NCBI GenBank assembly: GCA_938015445.1
Contig: CALLPE010000021.1
Span: 1-54,043 of the forward strand
Length of the DNA stretch: 54,043 nt
Reading direction: 5' to 3'
Source of the DNA: an uncultured Pirellulales bacterium
GTDB taxonomy: Bacteria > Planctomycetota > Planctomycetia > Pirellulales > Thermoguttaceae
The notes beneath the pieces are model-generated. The model was not told the DNA's origin and ran no database searches. It saw only the letters and a list, made by a program, of their open reading frames with translations. Below, piece after piece: positions 9,500 to 19,368 of the stretch (position 1 is the first letter of the stretch; every line of letters begins with the position of its first letter). The translations under genes and the position numbers were made by a program.

Positions 9500-9859
9500 A
9501 ACCGATACACTTTGTTGTGCGAGACGGGCTGCGTAGGCAAGCGTTTTGCCGCTTCTGCGCGCCGGGGCCGTTTGCTGCTCGGCCGAGAAGTGCCACGTTA
9601 TCGGTTCACTTCCCAGCGTCGCTGTACGCCTTTAACATTACTGCGGCTTGTGTTAGTTGTCGAGCCAGCTCGGTTTACGTTCTGATGCTTTGCCCCACGA
9701 AATCCCCTGTAGCAACAAGACCGTTTTTGGGTCATCATTTGGATTAGGGGCACCTGTGCCGCTAATGACAACCTGTGGCGCTAATGAGAAACGGTATTCT
9801 CTCTCAAGGTGCGCATGCGCAGGTCGGATCGCTTACCGCTGGGCTTGGGTGGTGAAAGC
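9500..9859. other. Spacer between divergent URO-D and LarA-like genes, with 19-bp duplication
   Basis: Probably holds two outward promoters but I see no convincing -35/-10 pair. A 19-bp tandem duplication (ACCTGTGCCGCTAATGACA then ACCTGTGGCGCTAATGAGA) lies at 9752-9789. Confidence 0.5.
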
Positions 9860-11182
9860 GTGACTGATTTTCCGCAGATATTCCGCGTCCGGCAGACTTT
9901 CGAGCGGCCCCGCGTCGCCGACGTAGCCGCTGCCGTCCGCGCCGAGCTGGCCCGCTTGCAACTCCACCGGCGCATCCGCCCTGGACACACGGTGGCTATT
10001 ACCGCCGGTAGCCGAGGAATCGCCAACATCGTGCTGATTATTCGCACGCTGGTCGACTGCCTGCGGGAACTGGGCGCGCAGCCGGTGATTGTGCCGGCCA
10101 TGGGCAGCCACGGAGGCGGCACTGCGGAAGGTCAACTGCGGGTGCTGCAATCGTACGGCATTACCGAACAATCCTGCGGCTGCCCGATCCGCTCTAGCAT
10201 GGAAACTGTCGTAGTATGCCATTCTCCCGAAGGAATACCCATCCACTTCGACCGTCATGCCTTCCAGTGCGACCACGTGGTGGTGTGCGGGCGGGTCAAG
10301 CCGCACACTTTGTTTGCTGGGCCGATCGAAAGCGGACTGATGAAGATGCTGTTGATCGGGCTGGGCAAGTGCGCTGGGGCACAGGTGTATCATCGGGCGT
10401 TCGAGGATTACAGCTTCGAGCAGATCGTCCGCAGCGTGGCAGCCGAAGTCATCGCCCGATGCCGCATCGCCGCCGGCTTGGCCATCGTGGAAAACGCCTA
10501 CGACGAAACGGCGCTGATCGAAGCCGTGCCGCCGGAAGATTTTTACCGTCGGGAAGTGGAGCTGTTGGCTTTGGCTCGCCGCTGGATGGCGCGTCTACCC
10601 TTTGAATACGTGGACGTGCTGGTGGTCGATCGCATCGGAAAACAGATCAGCGGCGCGGGCCTGGACGCCAACGTCGTGGGTCGGAAATTCAACGAACACA
10701 AGGCCATCGAAGGCGAGTTCCCCAAGATCAAGCGCATTTGTGTGCGCGGGCTGACCATGGCATCGCACGGCAACGCCATCGGCCTGGGGTTGGCAGAGTT
10801 CTGCCGCACACAGCTTCTGCGCGATATGGACGCCGAGGCCACCCGGCTGAACGCCATCGTCTCGGGCCACATCGCCGCCGGTATGATACCGCTGGATTAT
10901 CCCACCGACCGGCAGATGCTCCAGGCGGCTTTGAGCACCATCGGGCTGGCACCGCCCAGCCAAGCGAAACTGCTCTGGATCGCCGACACGTTGCACCTGA
11001 CAGAGTTGGAGTGCTCGGAAGCGTATCTGGAACAGGCACGGCAGCGAAAAGACTTGGAAATACTCACCCCGTTGCGCCCCCTACCCTTTAATGCCGAGGG
11101 CAATCTGCCAGAATCGGTCGATGCGCTGGCTAGCGGTCAACCCGCCGGCCTTGACCAGGGCGCCGCCGCAGCCGCTAGTTGA
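9860..11182 (+). CDS. LarA-like DUF2088 protein (putative nickel-pincer nucleotide-dependent isomerase)
   Basis: 440 residues from the GTG at 9860, which has GGTGG about 8 nt upstream and gives the family-like N-terminus MTDFPQIFRVRQTFERPRV; an upstream ATG at 9809 would add 17 unlikely residues. LarA-fold hallmarks: MGSHGGGTAEGQ (H84), GRVKPHT (K147, H149), GPIESGLMKMLLIGLGK. LarA racemises lactate with a nickel-pincer nucleotide cofactor; this subgroup (I recall it as group 22) has other, mostly unknown hydroxyacid or sugar-acid substrates. The cofactor genes larB, larC and larE are not in the window. Confident for family, not substrate. Confidence 0.8.
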   Translation: MTDFPQIFRVRQTFERPRVADVAAAVRAELARLQLHRRIRPGHTVAITAGSRGIANIVLIIRTLVDCLRELGAQPVIVPAMGSHGGGTAEGQLRVLQSYGITEQSCGCPIRSSMETVVVCHSPEGIPIHFDRHAFQCDHVVVCGRVKPHTLFAGPIESGLMKMLLIGLGKCAGAQVYHRAFEDYSFEQIVRSVAAEVIARCRIAAGLAIVENAYDETALIEAVPPEDFYRREVELLALARRWMARLPFEYVDVLVVDRIGKQISGAGLDANVVGRKFNEHKAIEGEFPKIKRICVRGLTMASHGNAIGLGLAEFCRTQLLRDMDAEATRLNAIVSGHIAAGMIPLDYPTDRQMLQAALSTIGLAPPSQAKLLWIADTLHLTELECSEAYLEQARQRKDLEILTPLRPLPFNAEGNLPESVDALASGQPAGLDQGAAAAAS

Positions 11183-11260
11183 TGGCCCTGATTGGTCGCT
11201 GTAGTGGTGGCTGCCGGTCCTGGGCGGCGGCTGAGCGTCGTTGTAGGGCCAGCGGCTGCA

Positions 11261-13072
11261 TCATCGGCACATCGGCTCGAAACAGTACACCGTCACCAGC
11301 GCTTCGGCTCGGTAGGCGCCCTGCGGATTTGCGGCGTCGCCCAGCGAGAAAAAACACACCCGTGCCAGCCGGCGCCGCTTTTCCATCTGTTGCAACCAAG
11401 CGGAGCGCTGCTGGTCGTCGTAAGGCTGGTCAGGGCAATAGAAGTCCACGAAGCACCCCGGCTCGGGCCGAAGCGGCAAGTGCGTTCCGTCAGGTTCACG
11501 CCGCGGCGTATGCACCGGCGCATAGATCCGCTTGTTGCACAGGTACATCGCCGCTGCGCGGGTGCGCCACGTTTCCGGAGAGAAAGTAATGCCCCAGTCG
11601 CTCCACAAGCAAATGGTGCGTGCCGCTTCGCCCTCGGCCGGCCACAGCCGCTGCACCACAGTGCGATACTGCCGGTCGATGTCGGCCTTGTACGGGCGTG
11701 CCACGTCGCGCAGGATCGACGCCGAACCGATTGCCATCAGCCCAGCGCAGGCGATAAGCAGCGCAACGCCACCAACGTTATCGAACGGCGTGCTCGATAG
11801 CGGCAGTGAGCGTCTTTTTACCGGCAACCAACTTAGCCAAGTCGCTAATCCCTGGCCGGCCAGCAGACAGAAAATCGGTGCCATGTAAAGCTGAAAACGG
11901 ACCATGCCGCCGCACGGATAGCGGCGCAGCGCAGCAGCGACGAGCGTCAAGGCCAGCGGCGCCAAACAGGCGCTCAGCGCTACCCAGCGACCCCGGCGCC
12001 ACCAGACCACTACGGCCGTCGCGCACAGCAGAAAGGTCAGCGTGCTGCCGAAGCAATGTCCGCCCACCGGGTATGCGAGCATCTGGCCGGTAAATGTATC
12101 CAACAGCCACATCGGCAAGCGCAGCGGCTGGGCCAGCGGCGGGAAGGATTGCTCCCAACAGGCCTGCATCCCCGTTAAATGGGCTTGGCTTTGTGGCTTG
12201 ATCGTCAGCCAATACACCGCTGCGCCGCTGAGGAACAACGACACAACGGCCGCCGTCCAAGCCAGCAGGCGGTGCCGCAGTTGCGCGCCCTGCGACGATC
12301 GCCAAACATGCCGTAATCGGCCGCGCCACCGGACCGCTGTATCCGGCTTCGCAGCAGCAATGGGCTGCTGTGGCGCGCCGGCGGCGTTCAGCAGCATCCA
12401 CAAGGCCGCGGTTACCAGCGCTCCGCCGGCAATGAACACGGCGGTAAAGGACAACAACATCGCACCGGGGATGACCAACCCCAGCAGCCACAGCCACTTG
12501 GGCCTGCCCGACGTGATCCATTGGGCCAACACCCACAGTAGCAAAGCCGACGCCAGCAGTTCGCAAGCGTAGTGTTTGGCCTCGGCGGCGTAACGAATGC
12601 AAGGATACGAAACCGCGAAGATGCCGACGGCCAGCACCAGCGACGCTCCCTCTACCATCCGGCGTGCGAAGCCCAGGAACAGCGCCACACTGGCCAAGCT
12701 GCACACAAAGGCCGGCAGGCGCAGCGCATACTCGGAGAAACCGACCAAACCAGCCGACGCCAGTTCTGCCCAGAGGAATCCCAGCGGTGCAACTTGGTCG
12801 TGGTCGAGCGGTTCAAGCAACTCTAGCCAGCCGCGGTCCAGCAAATTGGCGGCCAGTGCGACCTCGTCGCCCCATAAGGGAAACCGCAGCAGGTATCGAA
12901 CCGCTCTGGCAGTCAGCCCCACGGCCACCAACGCGCAGATCAAGATGGCCATTTGCCGCGGCGGTGTTACCGGACGTCTCGCCGCTTCTGCGCGAGCGTT
13001 GCTAGCCGACGCCGGTTCACAAACGCAGCGGGGTGATTGCAGCAGGCTCGACCTGACCGCGGCGCTGTCCAT
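11261..13072 (-). CDS. GT39/ArnT-like integral membrane glycosyltransferase
   Basis: 603-residue polytopic membrane protein with roughly ten hydrophobic segments in the first 450 residues and a soluble C-terminal region. The first extracytoplasmic loop carries an acidic pair, D69-E70 in RFPLWGDEVALA, which matches the catalytic Asp/Glu of GT-C fold enzymes (PMT, ArnT) that use lipid-phosphate sugar donors. YPCIRYAAEAKHYA resembles the second loop of this family. Likely glycosylates lipids or exported proteins at the outer face of the cytoplasmic membrane. Convergent with the LarA-like gene. Acceptor and donor unknown. Confidence 0.75.
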   Translation of the reverse strand: MDSAAVRSSLLQSPRCVCEPASASNARAEAARRPVTPPRQMAILICALVAVGLTARAVRYLLRFPLWGDEVALAANLLDRGWLELLEPLDHDQVAPLGFLWAELASAGLVGFSEYALRLPAFVCSLASVALFLGFARRMVEGASLVLAVGIFAVSYPCIRYAAEAKHYACELLASALLLWVLAQWITSGRPKWLWLLGLVIPGAMLLSFTAVFIAGGALVTAALWMLLNAAGAPQQPIAAAKPDTAVRWRGRLRHVWRSSQGAQLRHRLLAWTAAVVSLFLSGAAVYWLTIKPQSQAHLTGMQACWEQSFPPLAQPLRLPMWLLDTFTGQMLAYPVGGHCFGSTLTFLLCATAVVVWWRRGRWVALSACLAPLALTLVAAALRRYPCGGMVRFQLYMAPIFCLLAGQGLATWLSWLPVKRRSLPLSSTPFDNVGGVALLIACAGLMAIGSASILRDVARPYKADIDRQYRTVVQRLWPAEGEAARTICLWSDWGITFSPETWRTRAAAMYLCNKRIYAPVHTPRREPDGTHLPLRPEPGCFVDFYCPDQPYDDQQRSAWLQQMEKRRRLARVCFFSLGDAANPQGAYRAEALVTVYCFEPMCR

Positions 13073-13714
13073 CAGCCCACACCATCACAAGGCGATACCG
13101 ATCATTGCGTCATTGCGTGCCACCGCAGGGGGCGATCGATCGTCGAATCGTATCGGATGGCAATATCAATCGTCGGCTGCCATAACGAACGATGGAGACG
13201 CCCGTAGCAGCGTTGGTCAACGGTGGTAACATCGATTGTAGTGCGTGTTAACGAACGATTTCGTTGGCGTAAAGACGATAATGATTAGCTTGTTTCCAGT
13301 CCAGGGCAATCTCGGCAGGCGCTTTGCGATGCGTATTCTTCCCAGTAAGATGTGAACCTTATCAGCCGATGCTTATGGTTCTGTAGGTGCTCCAAGGCAC
13401 GTTGTAAGGGGAGTAAGGCCCAGGGACGGGCGTGCCGCACTGTGCGCGAGTGGTTGAAAGTTGGCGTCTTCGGCAGTTGTGGTCTCCGTCGCTCCGTGCC
13501 CGCGGGCCTCCGTGGGCCGCTATGAGCCGGTTGCGTTGTGCGGAAGCAGGCGGGGAAAGGCAAAGGGGTAGGAGTTGCGAAGCAAGAGTGGGGCCGCTAT
13601 TGTCCGAAACTTGACGGTTGCCGCTAAGGCTGAATATACTGGAGCTTATGAAGGCGAGGGCCTCGGGCCGGGGTGCTGCCGCGGGGCCGTGCCGACAATG
13701 GGAAAGCTTCTCCG
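13073..13714. other. 642-bp non-coding spacer
   Basis: Separates divergent genes. Apart from the promoter at 13611-13640 I see no gene, RNA or long repeat. Short frames here lack coding character. Confidence 0.5.
13611..13640 (+). promoter_or_regulatory. Sigma-70-type promoter
   Basis: TTGACG at 13611-13616, an 18-nt spacer, and TATACT at 13635-13640, 75 bp upstream of the exported unknown protein gene at 13715. Confidence 0.65.
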
Positions 13715-14677
13715 ATGAACATCTCGCAAAGAGTGTTTTGCTGCGCTGTGGGAGCGGTGGCGGCGCTGATTTTGGCGGTTGCGGGAAATGCGGTGGACGG
13801 TCGTCCTATTTTGCACGCCGCAGAAAACAATGCAGCCGTAGCCCACGGCGACAATCTCGCCGCTGAAGCCGTCCGGCGGCTGGCCCCTTGGGCAATGATA
13901 AGCGTAAATCCGCAGCGGCAATTGGCCGAAACCTTTAGCACGCACGATATCGTAGAACTGCTGGCTGTGGATGCGGGCTTCGAGTGGGCCAAGTCGGTGG
14001 TGTTTCGTCACGATGTGTACAGCCTGGATTTCAAGTTCAAGCCCGTCAGAATGATTTGGGTCGATATCCCGCAACCCAGCGGCAAGATGCAGCGAAAGCT
14101 CATCTGGTACATGGTTTATTGCGTGACGAACAACGGGAAGACGATGCGCCCGGTACAAAACGCGGCACTGCCATACCAGACTGCCGAGGATAAAAAAGTC
14201 TTCCAAGTCGAGTACGTCGACGAGCCGGTGCGATTCATACCGCACTTCGTACTCGAAGGGCGTTACACCCTTAGGGATGACGATGGCCCCAGCTTGGTAT
14301 ATCGCTCGCAAATCATCCCCTTGGCGCTGGAGGCCATTCGGATGCGCGAGGACCCCGAACGGCGATTCTATAACACCGCCGATATATGCGGGGAGCTTGC
14401 CGTAGGCGAGACCCGCTGGGGAATCGCCACTTGGGAAGACGTCGATCTGCGGATCAAGCGGTTCTCGGTGTATGTACAGGGGCTGACCAACGCCTATAAA
14501 TGGCGTGATACACCGGGGGAGTACAAAGCGGGCGATCGTATCGGGAAGGGACGCCGACTTCTGCTCAAGACGCTGAAAATCAATTTCTGGCGGCCCGGCG
14601 ACGAATATTTCCCCCACGAAGGCGAAATCCGCTACGGTGTCCCCGGCGAGCTTGACTACCAGTGGGTTTACCGGTAG
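13715..14677 (+). CDS. Exported protein of unknown function
   Basis: 320 residues from ATG 13715. Residues 5-30 form a clear signal peptide (VFCCAVGAVAALILAVAG core). The mature part is mixed alpha/beta with a stretch rich in aromatic and charged residues (HDVYSLDFKFKPVRMIWVDIP, KLIWYMVYCVTNNG, FVLEGRYTLRDDD) suggesting a beta-rich periplasmic domain. I do not recognise a catalytic motif or named domain; similar proteins annotated only as hypothetical occur in planctomycetes. It has its own promoter and stands alone. Confidence 0.75.
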   Translation: MNISQRVFCCAVGAVAALILAVAGNAVDGRPILHAAENNAAVAHGDNLAAEAVRRLAPWAMISVNPQRQLAETFSTHDIVELLAVDAGFEWAKSVVFRHDVYSLDFKFKPVRMIWVDIPQPSGKMQRKLIWYMVYCVTNNGKTMRPVQNAALPYQTAEDKKVFQVEYVDEPVRFIPHFVLEGRYTLRDDDGPSLVYRSQIIPLALEAIRMREDPERRFYNTADICGELAVGETRWGIATWEDVDLRIKRFSVYVQGLTNAYKWRDTPGEYKAGDRIGKGRRLLLKTLKINFWRPGDEYFPHEGEIRYGVPGELDYQWVYR

Positions 14678-14922
14678 AAAATATTCTAGTCGCATTGCAG
14701 CGCCGGTAGTTGCTACGGATTGCCCCGCCGCTAAATCAGCCGCCGATGGCGCAACGGGCAGGCCGTATCAAGGCATAGCTTCGCCTGGTCGTGCGGCGTC
14801 AAGAGCGGCCGCATGCTCACCCGGTAAGGCGGCTTCGACTGCTTAGGCCGCTGACTTGGGCAGTAGGGGGTGCGCGACTGGGTAATGATTTCAGGGCAAT
14901 AAGTCGATAAGGGTATATAAAG

Positions 14923-15174
14923 ATGGCTCACAAGAAGGGTCAAGGTTCGTCGCGCAACGGGCGCGATTCGCACGGTCAGCGCCGCGGCGTGAAGCGGTTT
15001 GGCGGTCAGTGGGTGCGGGCGGGAAACATCATCGTCCGCCAGCTCGGCACCAAATTCCATCCCGGCCGCGGGGTCGGTATCGGCAACGACTACACCATCT
15101 TCGCCCTCCGAGACGGCTACGTTCAGTTCGATCGTGGCGGACGACGAGTCAACGTGGTGGACTCGCTGAACTGA
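14923..15174 (+). CDS. rpmA: Large ribosomal subunit protein bL27
   Basis: 83-residue bL27 of the 50S subunit, whose N-terminus reaches the peptidyl transferase centre. The N-terminus [20 protein letters not shown] and the GVKRFGG and [15 protein letters not shown] segments are diagnostic. It starts MAHKKG with no cleavable presequence as found in Firmicutes. AAGGG precedes the ATG by about 9 nt. The usual partner rplU (bL21) is not upstream; the next gene is obg, but a strong terminator lies between, so rpmA is likely monocistronic. Confidence 0.97.
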   Translation: MAHKKGQGSSRNGRDSHGQRRGVKRFGGQWVRAGNIIVRQLGTKFHPGRGVGIGNDYTIFALRDGYVQFDRGGRRVNVVDSLN

Positions 15175-15382
15175 GCCGGTGATTGGTTGAGCACAGTCCT
15201 GAGCACAGCCTTCGTTTTGCCCAACCGAGCCGACTCGCTGAGACCGAGCAGTGGCACGCAGTCTCCCGCGACAGACGACTGAGCTGCGACCTTTGATCTG
15301 CAACCTTGAGCACGACGGCTTACGTGTTTAACCGGGGTGCTCAATTCCTTCGGCGCCGCAAGTGGTCGATGTGCCTTGCTCC

Positions 15383-15409
15383 AGGCAACCCGTCGGGGTT
15401 GCCTTTTTT
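15383..15409 (+). terminator. Rho-independent terminator downstream of rpmA
   Basis: Perfect 9-bp stem AGGCAACCC (15383-15391) with GGGTTGCCT (15396-15404), GTCG loop, followed by a run of six T ending at 15409. About 210 bp beyond the rpmA stop and well before obg. Confidence 0.9.
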
Positions 15410-15417
15410 GTCGGCCG

Positions 15418-15557
15418 CGTTGACCCCAGTCGGCCGGGTTGGCCACTGCGGGCCGGCTTGACCCCTGTCGGGCGGCTTGACCCCCGTGGGCCGCCATCTT
15501 CCGTAGCCAAGGCCTATTGTTGCGTGATTGTGCGTGCCAAGTGATTGTACGTGGCAA
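15418..15557 (+). repeat. Clustered short duplications between rpmA and obg
   Basis: Three degenerate copies of a GGCTTGACCCCTGTCGG-like unit at about 15418-15490, then a 17-bp tandem pair GTGATTGTGCGTGCCAA / GTGATTGTACGTGGCAA at 15524-15540 and 15541-15557. The rest of the 15175-15742 spacer contains the rpmA terminator and no gene. Confidence 0.6.
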
Positions 15558-15742
15558 ACTGCCCGCTGTTTCGTGAAAACCTGCCACGTTCTTGGTGTAA
15601 GACTGGTTGACGGTTCGATGCCGGGCGTTTGACGCTTCGGGCAACACGGCTTGAATCTTCATGCGATACTGCGTACAGTCGCGCAAGTGTGGTGGACAAG
15701 CCAGGTATTTCGGTAGCGCATACTGGCCATCATGGCAAGCGA

Positions 15743-16732
15743 ATGTTTGTCGACACGCTGGAAATTCGAGTCGAGGCGGGCAAAGGCGGTGACGGCTGCG
15801 TATCGTTCCGTCGGGAGAAATATGTTCCCCGCGGCGGCCCCGACGGCGGCGACGGTGGCGACGGCGGCAGCGTCATCCTCATGGCTGAAGAAGGCGTCGA
15901 CAGCCTCGTACCCCTGGCACAACGCAAACTATGGAAAGCCGCCAACGGCCAGCGCGGCAGCGGCGCGAACCGCCACGGGGCATCTGGCGCAGACCTGGTG
16001 CTGAAAGTTCCGCCCGGCACCTTGGTTTACGATGCCGACCACAACAATTTGCTCAAAGACCTGTCTGCGCCGGGCGAAACGGTCGTTGTCGCCCGCGGCG
16101 GCAAAGGCGGCAAAGGAAACGCGCATTTCAAGTCGGCGACCAATCGCGCCCCGCGCCAGTTCACACCCGGCGAGCCCGGCGAGGCACGAAACATCCGCTT
16201 GGAACTGAAACTGATCGCCGACGTGGGCCTGATCGGCAAGCCAAACGCTGGCAAGAGCACGCTGCTAAGCCGGTTGTCGCGGGCCAGGCCCGAAATCGCA
16301 CCTTACCCGTTTACCACCAAGCATCCCAATTTGGGCAGGGTGCAGATCGACCTGGATCGCTCGTTCATCATGGCCGATATTCCCGGCCTGATCGAAGGCG
16401 CTCATGCCGGCGCCGGTTTGGGGCACGAGTTTCTGCGGCACGTGCAACGGGCGGGCATATTGGTTCACCTGGTAGAACCAGCGCCGGCCGACGGCAGCGA
16501 CCCGATAGCCAACTATTACACCATCCGCGAAGAACTCAGGCAGTTCGACCCCCAATTGCTCCAGCGCCAAGAGATTATCGCCGTCACCAAAGCCGACCTT
16601 CCTGGGGCTGCCGAGGTCCGCCAGCGGCTGGAAACGATGGTCGGCCAACCGGTACTGCTGATTTCGGCGGTGACCGGGCAAGGCCTGAACCAGTTGGTTA
16701 ATGCCGTATCTGACGCGTTGGCGGGGCGATAG
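15743..16732 (+). CDS. obg: GTPase Obg/CgtA
   Basis: Essential GTPase acting in 50S ribosome maturation and stress control. 329 residues. The Obg domain begins [19 protein letters not shown] with its Gly-rich loops ([25 protein letters not shown]); the G domain carries G1 [10 protein letters not shown]3 [10 protein letters not shown]4 TKAD and G5 ISA. It lacks the extra C-terminal OCT domain, a common variation. ATG 15743 is chosen because the Obg domain starts there; the ribosome binding site is weak. Next to rpmA, as in most bacteria, but behind a terminator. Confidence 0.95.
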   Translation: MFVDTLEIRVEAGKGGDGCVSFRREKYVPRGGPDGGDGGDGGSVILMAEEGVDSLVPLAQRKLWKAANGQRGSGANRHGASGADLVLKVPPGTLVYDADHNNLLKDLSAPGETVVVARGGKGGKGNAHFKSATNRAPRQFTPGEPGEARNIRLELKLIADVGLIGKPNAGKSTLLSRLSRARPEIAPYPFTTKHPNLGRVQIDLDRSFIMADIPGLIEGAHAGAGLGHEFLRHVQRAGILVHLVEPAPADGSDPIANYYTIREELRQFDPQLLQRQEIIAVTKADLPGAAEVRQRLETMVGQPVLLISAVTGQGLNQLVNAVSDALAGR

Positions 16733-16932
16733 AAATCGCTCGGCGCGGCGGCGAACTTCAAGTTGAAGGGGATTCGACGACGAAACAGAATCTGGAGATT
16801 TTGCCGAGAGTAGCGGCGGTGTCGTGGCTCCCGGTAGCCATGCGACACTATTACCGGTAAACTTTACTTCTTTAGCCTAGACCGCCTTGAGTCGCGCGCC
16901 GGGCCCACCTGCACGCACAGATTGCGCCACTG

Positions 16933-17703
16933 ATGGACTTTCGCGTCGAGATCAGCGTATTCCGCGGCCCGTTGGACTTGCTGCTTTACCTAGTGCGAAA
17001 GCACGAGGTAGAGATCGTGGACATTCCGGTGGCAGCCATCACTAACCAGTACCTGGAGTACTTGGCGGTTTTGGAATGCCTGGACGTAAACCTGGCAGCC
17101 GAATATCTGGCGATGGCTGCCGCCTTGGTGGAACTGAAATCGCAGCAGGTGTTGCCTGGCGGCGACGATTGCCCCGAGGAGCTGGACGACGCGCGCAACC
17201 AGTTGGTATGCCGGCTGTTGGAGTACAAGAAGTACCGCGATGCCGCGAGCATGTTGGAGGAACGCGGGGCGGCGTGGCAACAACATTACCCGCGCTTGTG
17301 CCGCGATCTGCCCCAGCGGGAACGTTGTCTGGCCGAGGAACCCATCCATGAAGTGGAAATCTGGGACCTGTTAAGCGCTTTGGCCCGCATCTTGCGCGAA
17401 AACGAGGCCACCCAGCCGGCAAATATCGTTTACGACGACACGCCCATCGGTGCCTTTATGACCCGTCTCCACAACCAGTTACGGCAACGGGGCCAGATCT
17501 GCTTCAGTGCGCTGTTCGAGCCGGGGATGCATCGTTCGACCATCGTGGGCATCTTTTTGGCGATGCTGGAGTTGGTGCGACACAAGCGGGCCAGCATCCA
17601 GCAGAACGAACTTTTCGGCGAGATTTGGCTTTTGCCCGGCCCGAAGTGCGACCAGCCCTTGGACCATGCCGACATCGATACTTACGAGCACATGCGCAAT
17701 TGA
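16933..17703 (+). CDS. scpA: Segregation and condensation protein A
   Basis: 256-residue kleisin of the SMC-ScpA-ScpB condensin that compacts and segregates the chromosome. The N-terminus DFRVEISVFRGPLDLLLYLVRKHEVEIVDIP is the family signature contacting the SMC neck; MAAALVELKSQQVLP follows, and the winged-helix C-terminus (FLAMLELVRHKRASIQQNELFGEIWL) contacts the SMC head. The stop overlaps the next start by one base (TGATG), so translation is coupled to the MBL gene. scpB and smc are not in the window. Confidence 0.95.
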   Translation: MDFRVEISVFRGPLDLLLYLVRKHEVEIVDIPVAAITNQYLEYLAVLECLDVNLAAEYLAMAAALVELKSQQVLPGGDDCPEELDDARNQLVCRLLEYKKYRDAASMLEERGAAWQQHYPRLCRDLPQRERCLAEEPIHEVEIWDLLSALARILRENEATQPANIVYDDTPIGAFMTRLHNQLRQRGQICFSALFEPGMHRSTIVGIFLAMLELVRHKRASIQQNELFGEIWLLPGPKCDQPLDHADIDTYEHMRN

Positions 17704-18542
17704 TGGTAAACAACCTGCCTGTCAAGACGCTCGTCCACAAGGGGCTGACCATCGAGGGATATTCTCGCGCCGCCGTACAGACCTATTGGCGCATCCCGGA
17801 GCTGAAAGTTGGCTTCGATCTGGGCGCGCAACCCTGGTCGTTCATGGCTACGCCCACGTGGTTCGTATCCCACACCCACATGGACCACATGGTAGCCCTG
17901 CCGGTTTACGTAGGCCGACGGCGCATGATGAAAATGGAACCGCCGACGATCTACCTGCCCGAACAGGCAATCGAGCCGGTTCAACGCCTGCTGCGGCTGT
18001 TCAGCCGGTTGGATCGGGGGCGGCTGCCTTGTCAGTTGCTGCCGGCCAAGCCGGGAGACGAAATTCAGTTGTCACGCGAGTTGGTCGTTACCGTGTCGGC
18101 GACGGTTCACACGGTTCCCTCGCTGGGGTTCATCGTTTGGAACCGGCGGCTGAAACTCAAGCCCGAATACCTGGGCCTGCCCGGCGAACGGATACGGGAC
18201 ATGCGACTTCAAGGGATTCAAGTGACCAACGAAGTGCGGACCCCTTTGGTGGCATACTTGGGCGATAGTGCCCCTGGCGGCTTGGATGCATGCCCGGACA
18301 TGTATAAAGCGCAAATCCTTATCACCGAAGTCACATTTGTTGCGCCGAGCCACCGCAAAGACAAGATTCACAAGTACGGTCACATGCACTTGGACGACTT
18401 GCTGGAGCGGCGCTCGCAGTTTGCCAACGAGCTGATAATCGCCTCGCATTTCAGCACGCGCTATAACAGCCGGCAAATCCAGCAGGCAGTGGCCAAAGCC
18501 GTACCCGACATGCTGGATGGTCGCTTGCGCCTGTGGCTATGA
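17703..18542 (+). CDS. Metallo-beta-lactamase fold hydrolase, RNase Z-like
   Basis: 279 residues, coupled to scpA by TGATG. Two-zinc site residues: H57, H59, D61, H62 in SHTHMDHM, H136 in SATVHTVPS, D188 in LGDSAPGG and H249 in ASHFSTRYN; the last segment is close to the RNase Z motif HFSxRY. A GHMHLDD segment (227-232) also resembles the tRNase Z region. RNase Z removes 3' trailers from tRNA precursors. The protein is a little shorter than typical RNase Z, so a related hydrolase cannot be excluded. Coupling to scpA is probably only genomic economy. Confidence 0.75.
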   Translation: MVNNLPVKTLVHKGLTIEGYSRAAVQTYWRIPELKVGFDLGAQPWSFMATPTWFVSHTHMDHMVALPVYVGRRRMMKMEPPTIYLPEQAIEPVQRLLRLFSRLDRGRLPCQLLPAKPGDEIQLSRELVVTVSATVHTVPSLGFIVWNRRLKLKPEYLGLPGERIRDMRLQGIQVTNEVRTPLVAYLGDSAPGGLDACPDMYKAQILITEVTFVAPSHRKDKIHKYGHMHLDDLLERRSQFANELIIASHFSTRYNSRQIQQAVAKAVPDMLDGRLRLWL

Positions 18543-19105
18543 CCGGCTCGGCTAGCCAGGCTGAGCTTTGCGACAGTGTGGGATATCTTATCGCTAATTT
18601 CATGCTTAGCTACATGTTACGGTGGCAGACTCCTCTGTCGTAGCGCTTCTCGTGGTTGTCGGTTGGCCGTCGGTTGTAAACTTTTCAAGCCGGAGTCAAC
18701 TTTGCAGCCCAACCAGGCTTTGTGTCGAATCGACATCAACAAGTCGCAACATATTGATATTCAAGCAGTTATAACTCCAGCCTCACCGCTGGCACTGCAC
18801 GACCCGGTATTTGGCACACGATGTGCGTCATCGTGACACGACTGGCTTTCCTAGCCGTGCTGTCAGTGCCCGGCAGGATGGCACGGCTGGTTCGATCCCG
18901 CCGTGCACGTTAGTGACAGGTGGTGGGTTATCAGGCAAATCAAGACGGAACTGCTGGACCAGCCAACAACTCCACCCAACCGAGGTGTGTCGGCTGCAAA
19001 TTCCATAAGTTGCGCAATTACCGCTAAAACCGTGAATCTAAGGCATCGTCGCAGGGCGCGACCAGTAGAAAGCCCGAATCGGGTTTGAGCCAGCTTTTCA
19101 CGGTC

Positions 19106-19147
19106 CAAGGGCCCGGCAGGCTGCCCGCACAGCCGTCGGGCCCCTTG
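19106..19147 (+). other. GC-rich hairpin, possible terminator
   Basis: CAAGGGCCCG (19106-19115) pairs with CGGGCC and CTTG (19137-19147) with one bulged base; 21-nt loop. Followed by CATTTCTTG rather than a clean T run, so terminator function is uncertain. Confidence 0.45.
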
Positions 19148-19292
19148 CATTTCTTGCGCGCCACAGGCAAAGAATGTCGCACTGGCGCCGTTCGATAATC
19201 ACACCAGTCGGTTGGGCTGGACAACGTACTATCTGCGGCTATACGAGCTACTTGCAGAACGACTCGACGGCGTGCGGTCGTCCGGCTTTGTC

Positions 19293-19368
19293 TGTATCGC
19301 CTATGCTGCCCATATTCGCTACAAGCAACCTGTATCACCTATACTGTCCATATTCTCTACAAGCAATT
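19293..19368 (+). repeat. 38-bp tandem duplication
   Basis: Units at 19293-19330 and 19331-19368 both begin TGTATC, contain CCATATTC and CTACAAGCAA, and differ at about six positions. Confidence 0.85.

Noticed and set aside
11192..11800. 202-residue + strand frame
   Set aside because: Antisense to the membrane glycosyltransferase and without coding character.
14678..14922. rplU (bL21) upstream of rpmA
   Set aside because: 245 bp is too short and no bL21 motif is readable.
18860..18910. tRNA-like GGTTCGATCC sequence
   Set aside because: The flanking bases do not form a 5-bp T-stem and no D-arm or anticodon arm is present; it is part of a GC-rich hairpin.
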